In this document: one piece after another, positions 42,672-51,283 of the stretch
Layout of the letters: each line of letters starts with the position of its first letter
Numbering within the stretch: the stretch's first letter is position 1
Assembly (NCBI RefSeq): GCF_019049245.1
Contig: NZ_JAGMUK010000216.1
Coordinates: forward strand, 62,001-126,000
Source of the DNA: Streptomyces sp. AC555_RSS877
GTDB taxonomy: Bacteria; Actinomycetota; Actinomycetes; Streptomycetales; Streptomycetaceae
Direction: 5' to 3'
Length of the DNA: 64,000 bases
Made by a program: the position numbers and the translations under genes
The notes under the pieces: generated by a model
What the model was told of the DNA's origin: nothing
Seen by the model: only the letters and a program-made list of their open reading frames with translations
Database searches by the model: none

Positions 42672-43973
42672 TCAGTTCCAGGTCCGGGACCGCAACGGCA
42701 GCCCCGAGAGGCCGGACTGGGGAGTCCGGATCGCGAGGACCTGGTTGACGCCGATGCGGTTGCGCTCGAAGGCGAGCGCGGAGGCGGCCATGTACAGCCG
42801 CCAGACCCTGGCCCGCCCGGCACCGGCGAGCCCCACCGCACGCGCCCACTCCCCCTCCAGGTTGGTGACCCAGCGGCGCAGGGTGAGGGCGTAGTGCTCG
42901 CGGATCGACTCGACGTCCCGCACCTCGAACCCGGCGCGTTCGAGCTGGGTGACGGTGGTGCCGACGGGCGCGAGTTCGCCGTCGGGGAAGACGTAGGAGT
43001 CGATGAACGCGTCGACGCTGTACGTCGACCCCTCCCGCTCGGGCCTGCGGGCGATCTGGTGGTTGAGCAGCCGCCCCCCGGGCCTGAGCAGCCGGTGCAG
43101 GACAGCGGCGTACTCCAGGTACCGCTCGGCACCCACGTGCTCGGCCATCCCGACGGAGGAGATCGCGTCGTACGGTCCGTCGGTCACGTCCCGGTAGTCC
43201 TGTACGCGGATCTCGACCCGGTCGGTGAGTCCCTCGTCGGCGACGCGCTTACGGGCGTACGCGGCCTGCTCCTGGGAGAGCGTGATGCCGACGACGCTCA
43301 CGCCGTGCTCGCGGGCGGCGTGGATGGCCATCGAACCCCAGCCGCAGCCGACGTCCAGGAGGCGCAGGCCGGGTGCCAGGTCGAGCTTGCGGGAGATGAG
43401 TTCGAGCTTGTCGCGCTGGGCGGTTTCGAGGGTGCCGCCGTCGGCCTCGGGGGCCGGCCAGTAGGCGCAGGAGTACACCATGCTGGGGCCCAGGACGATC
43501 TCGTAGAAGTCGTTGCCGACGTCGTAGTGGTGGCTGATGGCGCGCTTGTCGGTGCGCTTGGTGTGCAGGCGGCGGCGGGGTCTGCGGACCTCCTCGCGGG
43601 GCGGGGCGGGCGGCAGCGGAGGGCCCGCGAGGGCGACGAGTCCGCGTACGGCGGCCCGCACCTCGGGGTCGCGCAGGGCCTGGCCGGCCCCGCGGGTGTC
43701 CTCGTCGCGCTCCCAGACGAGGCCCGAGATCAGGCCGAGGGCGGTGTAGAGGTCCCCTTCGACGTCCAGGTCCCCGGCGACCCAGGCGCGGGCGAGGCCC
43801 AGTTCACCCGGCTTCCACAGCAGCCGGCGCACGGCCCGGCGATTGCGCACGACGAGTGTCGGCGCGCCCGGCGGCCCCGCCTGCGAACCGTCCCAGGCGC
43901 GGATGCGCAAGGCCAGCGGTACACCCAGCAACTGTTCGACGAGACTCTTCAGCCGCAGCGCGGCGTCTGCCAT
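42672..43973 (-). CDS. cfa: Cyclopropane-fatty-acyl-phospholipid synthase
   Basis: A 433-residue SAM-dependent methyltransferase that adds a methylene bridge to unsaturated acyl chains of membrane phospholipids. Visible: SHHYDVGNDFYEIVLGPSMV and YSCAYWPAPEADGGTLETAQ (substrate and bicarbonate region), SAM motif I LRLLDVGCGWGSMAIHAA, and SVGMAEHVGAERY. The N-terminal 120 residues match the SCP-like domain of actinobacterial members. ATG 43973 follows GGAGGTGTACGCC. An open frame extends 39 residues upstream but has no start signal. Confidence 0.94.
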   Translation of the reverse strand: MADAALRLKSLVEQLLGVPLALRIRAWDGSQAGPPGAPTLVVRNRRAVRRLLWKPGELGLARAWVAGDLDVEGDLYTALGLISGLVWERDEDTRGAGQALRDPEVRAAVRGLVALAGPPLPPAPPREEVRRPRRRLHTKRTDKRAISHHYDVGNDFYEIVLGPSMVYSCAYWPAPEADGGTLETAQRDKLELISRKLDLAPGLRLLDVGCGWGSMAIHAAREHGVSVVGITLSQEQAAYARKRVADEGLTDRVEIRVQDYRDVTDGPYDAISSVGMAEHVGAERYLEYAAVLHRLLRPGGRLLNHQIARRPEREGSTYSVDAFIDSYVFPDGELAPVGTTVTQLERAGFEVRDVESIREHYALTLRRWVTNLEGEWARAVGLAGAGRARVWRLYMAASALAFERNRIGVNQVLAIRTPQSGLSGLPLRSRTWN

Positions 43974-44108
43974 GGCGTACACCTCCGTGACGAGGGACCC
44001 GAAATGTCCAACACCCACGTAAACACCTGCGGGGCCGGGCCGCAGTCCCCCGTTCGCGTTACGGCTGGGCAAAATGTGTGTACGGGCCATGAGTCTTGCG
44101 CCGGACCG

Positions 44109-44618
44109 TCAGAGCGCGTCGAGGGCGTCCGGGGTGATGTCGATGCCGTACGGGACGTCGACCTTGAGCAGGTCACGGCGGGTGTCGGTGAGGGCTAGGC
44201 CTTGGACACCGGATCGAGTTCGTACACACGGACCACGGGACGCTGGTTCGATCCGGTCATCTCGACCAGCCAGAAGTGCGGGATGCCGGCGGCGGCGTAC
44301 TTGTGGGGCTTGGTGTCGCGGTCGCGGGCTTCGGAGTCGGGGGAGACCACTTCGACGGCGAGCAGGACGTCGGCGGCCTGAAAGCGGGTCTGCTCCCTGC
44401 TGGTGACGGCTTCGGCGCGGACGACCGAGATGTCGGGCTCGGGGCCGTTGCGGCGGTCGAGGACGACGGTCCAACTTCGCCGTGAACCGGTGGCGAGGTC
44501 GCGGGCTCATCATCATCACGAGCTGTCCATCACTGATCTCTGGCCAGGCGAAACCCGGAGGCGGGGTGATGCGATCACGGCGGTGGCGCAGCCGCCGGTA
44601 AAGGGTCTGATGAGTCAT
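44109..44618 (-). pseudogene. Degraded Uma2-family putative endonuclease gene
   Basis: The frame beginning at 44618 gives a Uma2-like start (GFAWPEISDGQLVMMMSP). The conserved nuclease core then appears only in another minus-strand frame: VVLDRRNGPEPDISVVRAEA, FQAADVLLAVEVVSPDSEAR, DRDTKPHKYAAAGIPHFWLV, ending at a TAG. The last 27 residues (DLLKVDVPYGIDITPDALDA) are back in the first frame. So there are at least two frameshifts, plus about 40 missing residues before DRRNGPEPD compared with normal length (about 190). The PD-(D/E)xK residues (PD, EVVS, D-T-K) remain readable. It is almost certainly inactive. Confidence 0.85.
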
Positions 44619-44750
44619 GGCTCCTCCCCGCCCCCAGTATGGGGGCGACGGTCCTTCCCTGCGCAGACCACGGCGAACCGACGATGCCGCCCGGTTCGGA
44701 TGCCGGTACGGACGCCGGTACGAACGCCGGTTCGGAGGTGACGGCGAAGG

Positions 44751-45542
44751 TCATCCGGCAGCGTCCGCCGACGCGAGGGCGAGGTCGGCCCAGACGGTCA
44801 GCCCACTGCCGGTTCGCCGCGTACCCCACCGGTCGGCCAGCACTTCGGTGATCAGCAGACCGCGGCCGTGCTCCTGCTCCGGAGTCGGCAGTCCCGCCCG
44901 GGCGGGAGAAACCGTCTGCGGGTTCCCCCTGCCCTCGTCGGTGACGCCGATCGTGACCGTATGAGCGGTGAGGGCGCAGGTGATCGTGATGGTGTGGCTG
45001 TCGGCGTGCTCCAGGGCGTTGGCGACGAGCTCTCCGGTGATCGTTTCCAGATCGTCCGTCGTTTCGGGTGGCAGCCCCCACGCCCCGGCCGTGTCGCGCA
45101 CGTACCGCCGGGCGGCGCCGGCGGCGGTCAGGTCACGGCCGGGGAGGGTGAGCAGGCCGAAGCCTCGGGGGGCGTTCGCGCTGTACAGGGCGTCATGAAG
45201 GACGGTTACCGAGGACGGCGCGGAGGCCGATCCGCCTCCTCGGGACCGCCGCTCCCCACCGAGCCGGGTACCCCGCGAGACGGCGATGAGCAGCACATCC
45301 TGGAGTGCGTCCGCCAACTGACCTGCCAGGCAGGTGAATTCGCTGGCACCACTCGGCCCGGATGCCGAGAGCCCGTCCCGCGCCCGCCCCAGAAGCCTCT
45401 GCGCGAGCCCGAGTTGCACGCTCTCGATCCGGTCGGCCAACCGGGAGGCGACGCCACCCTCTTCGTCCGTGAGGAGGAGACAGGGCCGGCCGTGGGCACC
45501 GGTCCAGGGCAGGAGTCGTACGCGGTCCGCTTCCTCGTTCAT
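44751..45542 (-). CDS. HATPase-domain regulatory protein (RsbW-like)
   Basis: A 263-residue protein. The C-terminal 130 residues form a GHKL ATPase: DDLETITGELVANALEHADS (N-box), VTDEGRGNPQTV (G1) and HGRGLLITEVLADRWG (G2). The N-terminal 120 residues have no recognised domain. Streptomyces carries many such single-domain ATPases, often beside DUF397 and XRE genes, which here leaves only a DUF397 gene divergent at 45641. It could be an anti-sigma kinase; no sigma or STAS gene is adjacent. Confidence 0.85.
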   Translation of the reverse strand: MNEEADRVRLLPWTGAHGRPCLLLTDEEGGVASRLADRIESVQLGLAQRLLGRARDGLSASGPSGASEFTCLAGQLADALQDVLLIAVSRGTRLGGERRSRGGGSASAPSSVTVLHDALYSANAPRGFGLLTLPGRDLTAAGAARRYVRDTAGAWGLPPETTDDLETITGELVANALEHADSHTITITCALTAHTVTIGVTDEGRGNPQTVSPARAGLPTPEQEHGRGLLITEVLADRWGTRRTGSGLTVWADLALASADAAG

Positions 45543-45599
45543 GACGCTGCCCCCAGTACGGCGTGGATGTCACGGACATCGAGGTCCACGCCGTCGGTC

Positions 45600-45644
45600 A
45601 GCCTTGAGCTGCTGGCCACAGCACGACAGGAGTTCACCCGATGA
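45600..45644 (+). pseudogene. Possible tail of a deleted XRE/DUF5753 regulator
   Basis: The reading SLELLATARQEFTR ends in TGA overlapping the DUF397 start (ATGA), the usual arrangement for XRE/DUF397 pairs. The residues resemble the family's C-terminal 'SLELI..A..E' pattern. Upstream of about 45600 the frame lies antisense to the ATPase gene and shows no regulator homology. Short, so weak evidence. Confidence 0.35.
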
Positions 45645-45907
45645 GCGAAACGCCAGCCACAGCCCAGCTCATGGCAGGAAACTGGTTCAAGAGCAGCTAC
45701 AGCGCAGCGGACAACGAGTGCGTGGAGGTGGCTCACTGCTTGCCGCGAGTGGGCATACGCGATTCCAAAGCCTCCGGCCAAAAGGGGTTCACCGTAAGCG
45801 CCGCCGCGTTTCGCTTGCTCGTCGGCGGGCTGACGAGGACTCCGGCATCCCCCGATGAGCCTGGTGAACGTGCCAATCACGTACGGATGAACGCGCTCAG
45901 TTCGTGA
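45641..45907 (+). CDS. DUF397 protein without an intact XRE partner
   Basis: An 88-residue protein with the DUF397 signature (NWFKSSYSAADNECVEVAH, VGIRDSKASGQKGFTVSAAA). It carries an extra 15-residue tail. Normally an XRE/DUF5753 gene sits directly upstream on the same strand. Here the bases before the start (45600-45643) translate as SLELLATARQEFTR and a stop overlapping the ATG, which looks like the last residues of such a regulator, with the rest missing. This suggests the regulator was deleted. Confidence 0.85.
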   Translation: MSETPATAQLMAGNWFKSSYSAADNECVEVAHCLPRVGIRDSKASGQKGFTVSAAAFRLLVGGLTRTPASPDEPGERANHVRMNALSS

Positions 45908-45950
45908 GGCAGGCCACCCGGCGGCAGCGCTCCGGGCACGGCGAACGCCG

Positions 45951-46500
45951 TTACGAGGTTGGGGTGATGGGCGGCGGGGTCGTCGGGGGCGGCGTGCATG
46001 GTGGCGGCGGTAAAGACCGCGGTCGGGCAGGAGCCGCGGCGGGAGGTGGCGGGGGCGCCGCTGGAGGACGGCTGGGCTGCCGGGACTGGGTCGGCGAAGG
46101 AGCCGGGGGCGGCAAGGCTGGCGGTATCTGCGCCGCAGCCTGCTGCCGTACCTCTTCCTTGTGCGCCGTCAGTGCGGCGAGCTCGCTCGTGGACTTGGCT
46201 GCGACGGACGCCGCGTCCGCGTCGTTGTGCGCCGCCTGAGCCGCATCGAGGTTCGCCTGGGCGCTCCCGGCGTCCCGCGGGATGGACACCTAGGCCTGGG
46301 CGATCGCGTTCGACGCCTGGGCCAGCCACTTCCCCGCCCCCCTCGCTGAAGTCGCCCGGTCTCAGGGTGGAGTTGGCCAGATCCGCGCTCCAGGTGCGGA
46401 AGGCGTCGGCACCCTCGCCCTTCCATTCCACCCATTGCGGGCGGACCTTCAGCTCATCGGCGATCCTGCGGATGAGCATCCGCCCTGTCTTGGACATGCA
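45951..46500 (-). pseudogene. Frameshifted WXG100/ESX-type secreted-protein gene
   Basis: The intact start is at MSKTGRMLIRRIADELKVRP (ATG at 46497), with WVEWKGEGADAFRTWSADLA giving a W-x-G-like core. The continuation GKWLAQASNAIAQA lies in another frame and hits a TAG. VSIPRDAGSAQANLDAAQAA, then SELAALTAHKEEVRQQAAAQ and a Pro-rich tail follow. Joined, this matches the long Streptomyces WXG100-like proteins with Pro-rich C-termini. One frameshift near 46345 and one stop near 46290 mean no functional product. Normal homologues are candidates for type VII secretion. Confidence 0.8.
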
Positions 46501-46568
46501 CACATCCAACACCCGCACGAGACAAGGGACATGAGCACCGGTACGCAGAGGACAGAGCCGAAACACGC

Positions 46569-46610
46569 CGAAGGGGCCGCCCGCACCACGGATGGCGGGC
46601 GGCCCCTTCG
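46569..46610. terminator. Hairpin terminator after ndh
   Basis: Perfect 16-bp arms CGAAGGGGCCGCCCGC and GCGGGCGGCCCCTTCG with a 10-base loop. It lies 28 bases beyond the ndh stop on the minus strand. Confidence 0.87.
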
Positions 46611-46637
46611 GGGCGTTCGGTGTTCGGTGACCCGAGG

Positions 46638-48053
46638 TCAGGAGGCCTTGGCCTGCTCGGCCTTGCGCTTCTCCTCGGCCTTGGGCCTGTCCTCCGCCTT
46701 GCTCGCGGCGGCGACCGGCGCCGGCTTGGCGGCCTCGTAGAACTCCTCGCGGGGAGTCTCCAGGGCACCGAGGGCGACGACCTCGCGCTTGAGGAACATG
46801 GCGAGCGTCCAGTCCGCGAAGACGCGGATCTTGCGGTTCCAGGTCGGCATGGCCAGACCGTGGTAGCCACGGTGCATGTACCAGGCGAGACGGCCCTTGA
46901 GCTTGATCTTCATCTTGCCCATGACGATCATCGCGACGCCCTTGTGGAGGCCCAGACCCGCGACCGCGCCCTTGTTGGCGTGCGCGTAGTCCTTCTGCGG
47001 GAAGCCACGCATACCGGAGATCACGTTGTCACCGAGGACGCGCGCCTGACGGAGGGCGTGCTGCGCGTTCGGGGGGCACCAGGCGTTCTCGTTACCGGCC
47101 TTGCGGGCGGCGATGTCGGGAACCTGGGCGTTGTCGCCCGCGGCCCAGATGTAGTCCGTGCCCTTGACCTGGAGCGTGGGCTCGCAGTCGACGTGACCGC
47201 GGGGGCCGAGCGGAAGGCCGTAGCGCGTGAGGGCGGGGTTCGGCTTGACGCCGGCCGTCCACACGATGGTGTTGGAGTCGACCTCCAGGCCGTTCTTCAG
47301 CACCACGTGGCCGTCGACGCAGGAGTCCATGGAGGTGGAGAGGTAGACCTCGACCCCACGGCCCTCCAGGTGCTCCTTGCCGTACTGGCCGAGCTTGGGG
47401 CCGACCTCCGGCAGGATCTTGTCGGCGGCGTCGACGAGGACGAACCGCATGTCCTCGCGGGAGACGTTGTTGTAGTACTTGGCCGCGTCGCGGGCCATGT
47501 CCTCGACCTCGCCGATGGTCTCCGCACCCGCGAAGCCACCGCCGATGAAGACGAAGGTGAGCGCCTTGCGGCGGATCTCCTCGTCGTTCGTGGAGTCGGC
47601 CTTGTCGAGCTGCTCGAGGACGTGGTTGCGCAGGCCGATGGCCTCCTCGATGCCCTTCATACCGATGCCCTGCTCGGCGAGGCCGGGGATCGGGAAGGTG
47701 CGGGAGACCGCGCCGAGCGCGATGACCAGGTAGTCGAAGGGCAGCTCGTACGCCTCGCCGACCAGCGGGGAGATCGTGGCGACCTTGCGGTCCTGATCGA
47801 TGGTGGTGACCCGACCGGTGAGGACCTCCGCCTTGGGCAGCACGCGTCGCAGCGGGACGACGACGTGGCGCGGGGAGATGCTGCCGGCGGCGGTTTCGGG
47901 GAGGAAGGGCTGGTAGGTCATGTACGACCGGGGGTCGACGACCGTGACGGTCGCCTCGCCGTAGCGCATCTTCTTCATGATGCGCCGAGCTGCGTACAGG
48001 CCTACGTACCCACCGCCTACTACGAGGATCCTGGGACGCTCCGTGGTGCTCAT
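46638..48053 (-). CDS. ndh: Type II NADH:quinone dehydrogenase
   Basis: A 471-residue membrane-associated flavoprotein that passes electrons from NADH to menaquinone without pumping protons. It has two dinucleotide-binding folds: PRILVVGGGYVGLYAARRI (FAD) at the N-terminus and FVFIGGGFAGAETIGEVEDM (NADH) near residue 170. YIWAAGDNAQVPD is the FAD-binding GD motif, and TYQPFLPETAAG matches NDH-2 active-site loops. The C-terminal 40 residues are Ala/Lys/Glu-rich and probably disordered. Two Rex-operator-like palindromes lie upstream (48293, 48373), so redox control by NADH/NAD is likely. Confidence 0.95.
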   Translation of the reverse strand: MSTTERPRILVVGGGYVGLYAARRIMKKMRYGEATVTVVDPRSYMTYQPFLPETAAGSISPRHVVVPLRRVLPKAEVLTGRVTTIDQDRKVATISPLVGEAYELPFDYLVIALGAVSRTFPIPGLAEQGIGMKGIEEAIGLRNHVLEQLDKADSTNDEEIRRKALTFVFIGGGFAGAETIGEVEDMARDAAKYYNNVSREDMRFVLVDAADKILPEVGPKLGQYGKEHLEGRGVEVYLSTSMDSCVDGHVVLKNGLEVDSNTIVWTAGVKPNPALTRYGLPLGPRGHVDCEPTLQVKGTDYIWAAGDNAQVPDIAARKAGNENAWCPPNAQHALRQARVLGDNVISGMRGFPQKDYAHANKGAVAGLGLHKGVAMIVMGKMKIKLKGRLAWYMHRGYHGLAMPTWNRKIRVFADWTLAMFLKREVVALGALETPREEFYEAAKPAPVAAASKAEDRPKAEEKRKAEQAKAS

Positions 48054-48292
48054 GCCATCGAGTATCCACCCGTCTCAGGGGGGTCGCTCGTGCGCCCCTT
48101 CACAAGCTTCCTGGCCGTGTGTGCTATCCTCCGCCGCTCGCGTGATCCACATCATGGCGCGGAGTGGGAACCAGCGTGTAGGGCATGGCGTTGTCAATGC
48201 CGCGTGAGCTGCTTCTCTGGCCCCGAACCCACTTCGTGAGACCCCCGAAACGCACCCCTCAAGCATCTCCGTCACACACCCACGCCCACCCC

Positions 48293-48310
48293 TTTTGAAC
48301 ACGTTCACAC
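48293..48310. promoter_or_regulatory. Rex operator-like site 1 upstream of ndh
   Basis: TTTTGAACACGTTCACAC differs at few positions from the Streptomyces Rex operator consensus TTGTGAACGCGTTCACAA (remembered). It has the 8+2+8 dyad arrangement. Rex represses respiratory genes until the NADH/NAD ratio rises, and ndh is a reported Rex-type target in S. coelicolor. It sits 240 bases before the ndh start, implying a long leader or an upstream promoter. Confidence 0.75.
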
Positions 48311-48372
48311 GGGCGTCGAGGCCCCGGAAGGGTCAACGGCGACATCTTCGTCCCTCAGTAGGGCCGAATTCC

Positions 48373-48390
48373 TTGTGAAGAACTTCACGA
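48373..48390. promoter_or_regulatory. Rex operator-like site 2
   Basis: TTGTGAAGAACTTCACGA keeps the outer TTGTGAA and TTCAC half-sites in the same 8+2+8 spacing but has G/C swapped at the inner position. It lies 62 bases from site 1. It may be a second, weaker Rex site or a site for another regulator. Confidence 0.55.
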
Positions 48391-48534
48391 ACTTTCTCGG
48401 CGGAGTGGCACGGAGTGCCCCACGACGGCCCCTCAGGCATGCTCATACGGGCATCCGACCTGCTCAGCAGAGTGCCACCGAGCGGGGGCGACCGACGCGC
48501 GGAGCCCTCTCGTTCGCGTGCGTCGAGGCGATGC

Positions 48535-49194
48535 TCAGTGCGCGTCGAGCAGATGCGCGGAGGCCAGTCGCAGCACTTCCCGCAGGATCGGCGGAGTGGC
48601 CCAGGGGACCACGGAGCGCAGCCCCGCGACGGACCGCGCGTCCGCGTCGAGGAGCAGAGCCGCGTGCAGCTCCGCGATCAGCGCGGGGAGCAGGTGGGCG
48701 CAGCCGCCCGGGTGCTCGCTGGTCACGCCCGCGAGCGCGCCCTCCTCGAAGGTCCCGTACTCGTCCGACTCGACCCACCAGGAGAAGTCCCGCAGGTGGG
48801 CGTACCTCAGCTCCGCCTCCCAGGCGGACATCGGAAGGTCCTCGAACCGGGCGATCCCCTCGCGCTGCGAGGTACGCAGCCGAAGGGCCGTGTCCGTGAG
48901 GAACTCCGACCGGTTCCGGCCCCCTGCGGCCTCGTCGAGCCTCTGGAGGAAGCCCGGCGGCAGGTCCCGGCCCGGAGCGGCGCGCAGATCCTCGGCGAGG
49001 AGATCGAGGAGGGCTGCCGAGGTGGCGCTCGGCATGGCCCACCGCGCGGCGGCGCAGCTGTCGAGCGTGCGGTTGACGCGGGCGATCTCGTCGGCGAACG
49101 GTGCCGTCCCGCCTCGCTCGCGGGCCGAGGCGAGGACCTCCAGGAGGCCCGCCACGATCCCGTTGTCGAAGACGGCACCGGTGCAGGTGGTCAC
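48535..49194 (-). CDS. Hypothetical protein between ndh and ppx
   Basis: A 219-residue soluble, mostly helical protein (GIVAGLLEVLASARERGGTA, SAALLDLLAEDLRAAPGRDL, HLLPALIAELHAALLLDADA). The GTG at 49194 is preceded by AAGGAG at suitable spacing. It carries an N-terminal Cys (TTCTGAVFDNG). No domain recognised. It lies 32 bases downstream of the ppx/gppA gene on the same strand and may be the last gene of that transcript. Confidence 0.75.
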   Translation of the reverse strand: MTTCTGAVFDNGIVAGLLEVLASARERGGTAPFADEIARVNRTLDSCAAARWAMPSATSAALLDLLAEDLRAAPGRDLPPGFLQRLDEAAGGRNRSEFLTDTALRLRTSQREGIARFEDLPMSAWEAELRYAHLRDFSWWVESDEYGTFEEGALAGVTSEHPGGCAHLLPALIAELHAALLLDADARSVAGLRSVVPWATPPILREVLRLASAHLLDAH

Positions 49195-49226
49195 GACGGC
49201 CGCTGCTCCTTGCGAGCAAGTGAGGG

Positions 49227-50192
49227 TCAGGCGAGGGACCAGGCGATGCCGTCGAGGATGTCGTGCTCGCTCACGACGACCTCCTGCGCGCCGATCCGCT
49301 CCATGATCGAGAGCAGGACGAGGGCGCCCGCCCCGATGACGTCGACGCGCCCCGGATGCATGGAGGGGACCGCCGCGCGCTCGGCGTGGGTGGAGGCGAG
49401 CAGCCACTCGGTGATCTCGCGGACCCGGTCGTGGGTGACGCGGGAGTGGTGGATGGCGGTGGAGTCGTACGCGGGGAGGTTCTGGGCGATCGCCGAGACC
49501 GTCGTCACCGAGCCGGCCAGGCCCACCAGTGTGTGCGCCTCCCGCAGCGGGACCGTCTGCTCGGCCAGGTCGAGGGCCGCCTCGATGTCGGCCCGCATCG
49601 CCGCGATCTGCTCCTTCGAGGGCGGGTCGCTCACCACCCCGTCCCGCACCAGGTGCCGCTCGGTCATCCGGACGCAGCCCACGTCGACCGAGCGCGCCGC
49701 GCGCACGTGGTCGTCGCCGACGACGAACTCGGTCGAGCCGCCGCCGATGTCCACGACGAGGTAGGGCTTGGCGTGGTCGTCGCGGCCGGTCAGTTCCATG
49801 GTGGCGCCGGTGAAGGAGAACTCCGCTTCCTGGTCGCCGGTGATGACCTCCGGCTCGACACCGAGAATGTCCAGCACCCCGCGCACGAACTCCTCCCGGT
49901 TCTCCGCGTCCCGGGAGGCGGAGGTCGCGACGAAACGCAGCCGCTCCGCACCGTGCTCCTTGATGATCGCCGCGTACTCGTGGCAGGCGGCGAAGGTCCG
50001 CTCCAGGGCCTCGGGGGCGAGCCGGCCGGTCCGGTCGACGCCCTGGCCGAGGCGGACGATCGTCATACGGCGGTCCAGGTCGACCAGGGTGCCGGTCGCC
50101 CCCGCGCCGGAGGCGCCATCGGATGCCGTGGCGTCGGCGACGAGGAGCCGGATGGAGTTCGTACCGCAGTCGACGGCGGCGACCCGGGTCAC
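49227..50192 (-). CDS. Exopolyphosphatase / pppGpp phosphohydrolase family (Ppx/GppA)
   Basis: A 321-residue ASKHA-fold phosphatase. Phosphate 1: MTRVAAVDCGTNSIRLLVAD; the phosphate 2/connect region includes VVDIGGGSTEFV, and LVGLAGSVTTVSAI is the adenosine-type loop. Length matches the short actinobacterial Ppx proteins (about 310-320), which hydrolyse polyphosphate ends; pppGpp activity varies. The GTG start overlaps the DUF501 stop (GTGA). It is part of the eno-divIC-DUF501-ppx gene order of Streptomyces. Confidence 0.93.
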   Translation of the reverse strand: MTRVAAVDCGTNSIRLLVADATASDGASGAGATGTLVDLDRRMTIVRLGQGVDRTGRLAPEALERTFAACHEYAAIIKEHGAERLRFVATSASRDAENREEFVRGVLDILGVEPEVITGDQEAEFSFTGATMELTGRDDHAKPYLVVDIGGGSTEFVVGDDHVRAARSVDVGCVRMTERHLVRDGVVSDPPSKEQIAAMRADIEAALDLAEQTVPLREAHTLVGLAGSVTTVSAIAQNLPAYDSTAIHHSRVTHDRVREITEWLLASTHAERAAVPSMHPGRVDVIGAGALVLLSIMERIGAQEVVVSEHDILDGIAWSLA

Positions 50193-50761
50193 TTGGCCTC
50201 CTCCTGAACCTGAGCGTCCTGACCGTCACGAGCGTCCTGGCCGCCCTGGACGGACGTCACGCACGTCCCCTTGCGCCACCACTCCGGCAGCATCTCCAGC
50301 GCCTCGTCGCCCAGCGGGTTGACCCCGGGGCCGGCCGCCAGGGAGTGGGCGACCAGGACGTGCAGGCACTTCACCCGGTCCGGCATGCCGCCGGCGCTGG
50401 GGAAGCCCTTCAGCTCCTCGATCTCGTCACGGCGCCGGACGTAGTCCTCGTGCGCGGCGCGGTAGGCGGCGGCGAGTTCCTTGTCCGTCTCCAGCCGCTC
50501 GGTCATCTCCTTCATCACGCCGTTCGCCTCCAGGGTGCCGATGGCGGAGTTCGCCTTCGGGCACGTCAGGTAGTACAGCGTCGGGAAGGGGGTGCCGTCG
50601 GGGAGACGGGGGGCCGTCTCGACCACGTCCGGCTGGCCGCACGGACAGCGGTGCGCGATCGCGCGCAGACCGCGCGGCGGACGCCCGAGCTGCTGCTTGA
50701 AGGCCTCGACGTCCGCGTCGGTGGGCTCGGTGCGCGGGGTGGTCGGCGGGGGCGTTTGCAT
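50189..50761 (-). CDS. DUF501 family protein
   Basis: A 190-residue protein. The DUF501 domain opens FKQQLGRPPRGLRAIAHRCP and has conserved Cys in AHRCPCGQP and TCPKANSAIG; the C-terminus (CLHVLVAHSLAAGPGVNPLG, DEALEMLPEWW) is also characteristic. A disordered 30-residue tail with repeats of DARDGQDAQ follows. The function is unknown, but it is always found between divIC and ppx in actinobacteria. The Cys/His pattern suggests metal binding. Confidence 0.92.
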   Translation of the reverse strand: MQTPPPTTPRTEPTDADVEAFKQQLGRPPRGLRAIAHRCPCGQPDVVETAPRLPDGTPFPTLYYLTCPKANSAIGTLEANGVMKEMTERLETDKELAAAYRAAHEDYVRRRDEIEELKGFPSAGGMPDRVKCLHVLVAHSLAAGPGVNPLGDEALEMLPEWWRKGTCVTSVQGGQDARDGQDAQVQEEAK

Positions 50762-50783
50762 GCCTGTCTTTCCATCGGTCGGT

Positions 50784-51260
50784 TCACTGGTCGGAGGCGT
50801 CGGACTTGTCGACGCCGTCCCAGACGTTCGCGTACCAGGGGCGGTCGGCCGCGCCGAGGTCGGCGCGCGACTGCCGGGCCGCGTCCGGGTCGATGACGAT
50901 GTAACCAGTCTCGCCCGGCATGACGTAGTGCAGCCGCTGCCGGATCTGCTGCTCCGCGTACGCGTCGTCCTGCCAGCGCGCCTTGAGGTCGCGCAGCTGC
51001 TCGACCCGCTGCCGCGCCTGCTCCTGCTGGCGCCGAATGTCGGCGATCTCGGCGCGCTGGGAGACGTACTGCCTTATGGGATAGGCGAGCGCCACGATCA
51101 GCGTGCACAGCACCATGGCGAGCAGCGCGGCCCGGCCGGTGAGCCGGGAGCGGCGGGCCTGCCGTTTGGTCTGGGAGCGGTAGACACGGGCCGCGGTCTG
51201 CTCACCGAGCAGTTTGATCCTGGTCGCGGTGGAGAAACGGTCCCGGTCCTTCACGGCCAT
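50784..51260 (-). CDS. divIC: Septum formation initiator (FtsB/DivIC)
   Basis: A 158-residue bitopic division protein. A basic cytosolic N-terminus (about 45 residues, RSQTKRQARRSRLTGRA) is followed by one transmembrane helix (ALLAMVLCTLIVALAYPI), then an external coiled coil (residues 68-105, IADIRRQQEQARQRVEQLRD) and the conserved LKARWQDDAYAEQQIRQRL with VMPGETGYIV. DivIC/FtsB joins FtsL and FtsQ at the septum. ATG 51260 is the only plausible start. It is located directly downstream of eno. Confidence 0.95.
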   Translation of the reverse strand: MAVKDRDRFSTATRIKLLGEQTAARVYRSQTKRQARRSRLTGRAALLAMVLCTLIVALAYPIRQYVSQRAEIADIRRQQEQARQRVEQLRDLKARWQDDAYAEQQIRQRLHYVMPGETGYIVIDPDAARQSRADLGAADRPWYANVWDGVDKSDASDQ

Positions 51261-51283
51261 GTTCCCCCGCCTCCCGTCTCACA

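Larger units (their letters stand above)
48054..48534. other. ndh upstream region, 481 bases
   Basis: No protein gene is supported. The region holds two Rex-like palindromes (48293-48310 and 48373-48390) and a long untranslated stretch before ndh. It is also the 3' flank of the hypothetical gene at 48535-49194. Confidence 0.6.
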
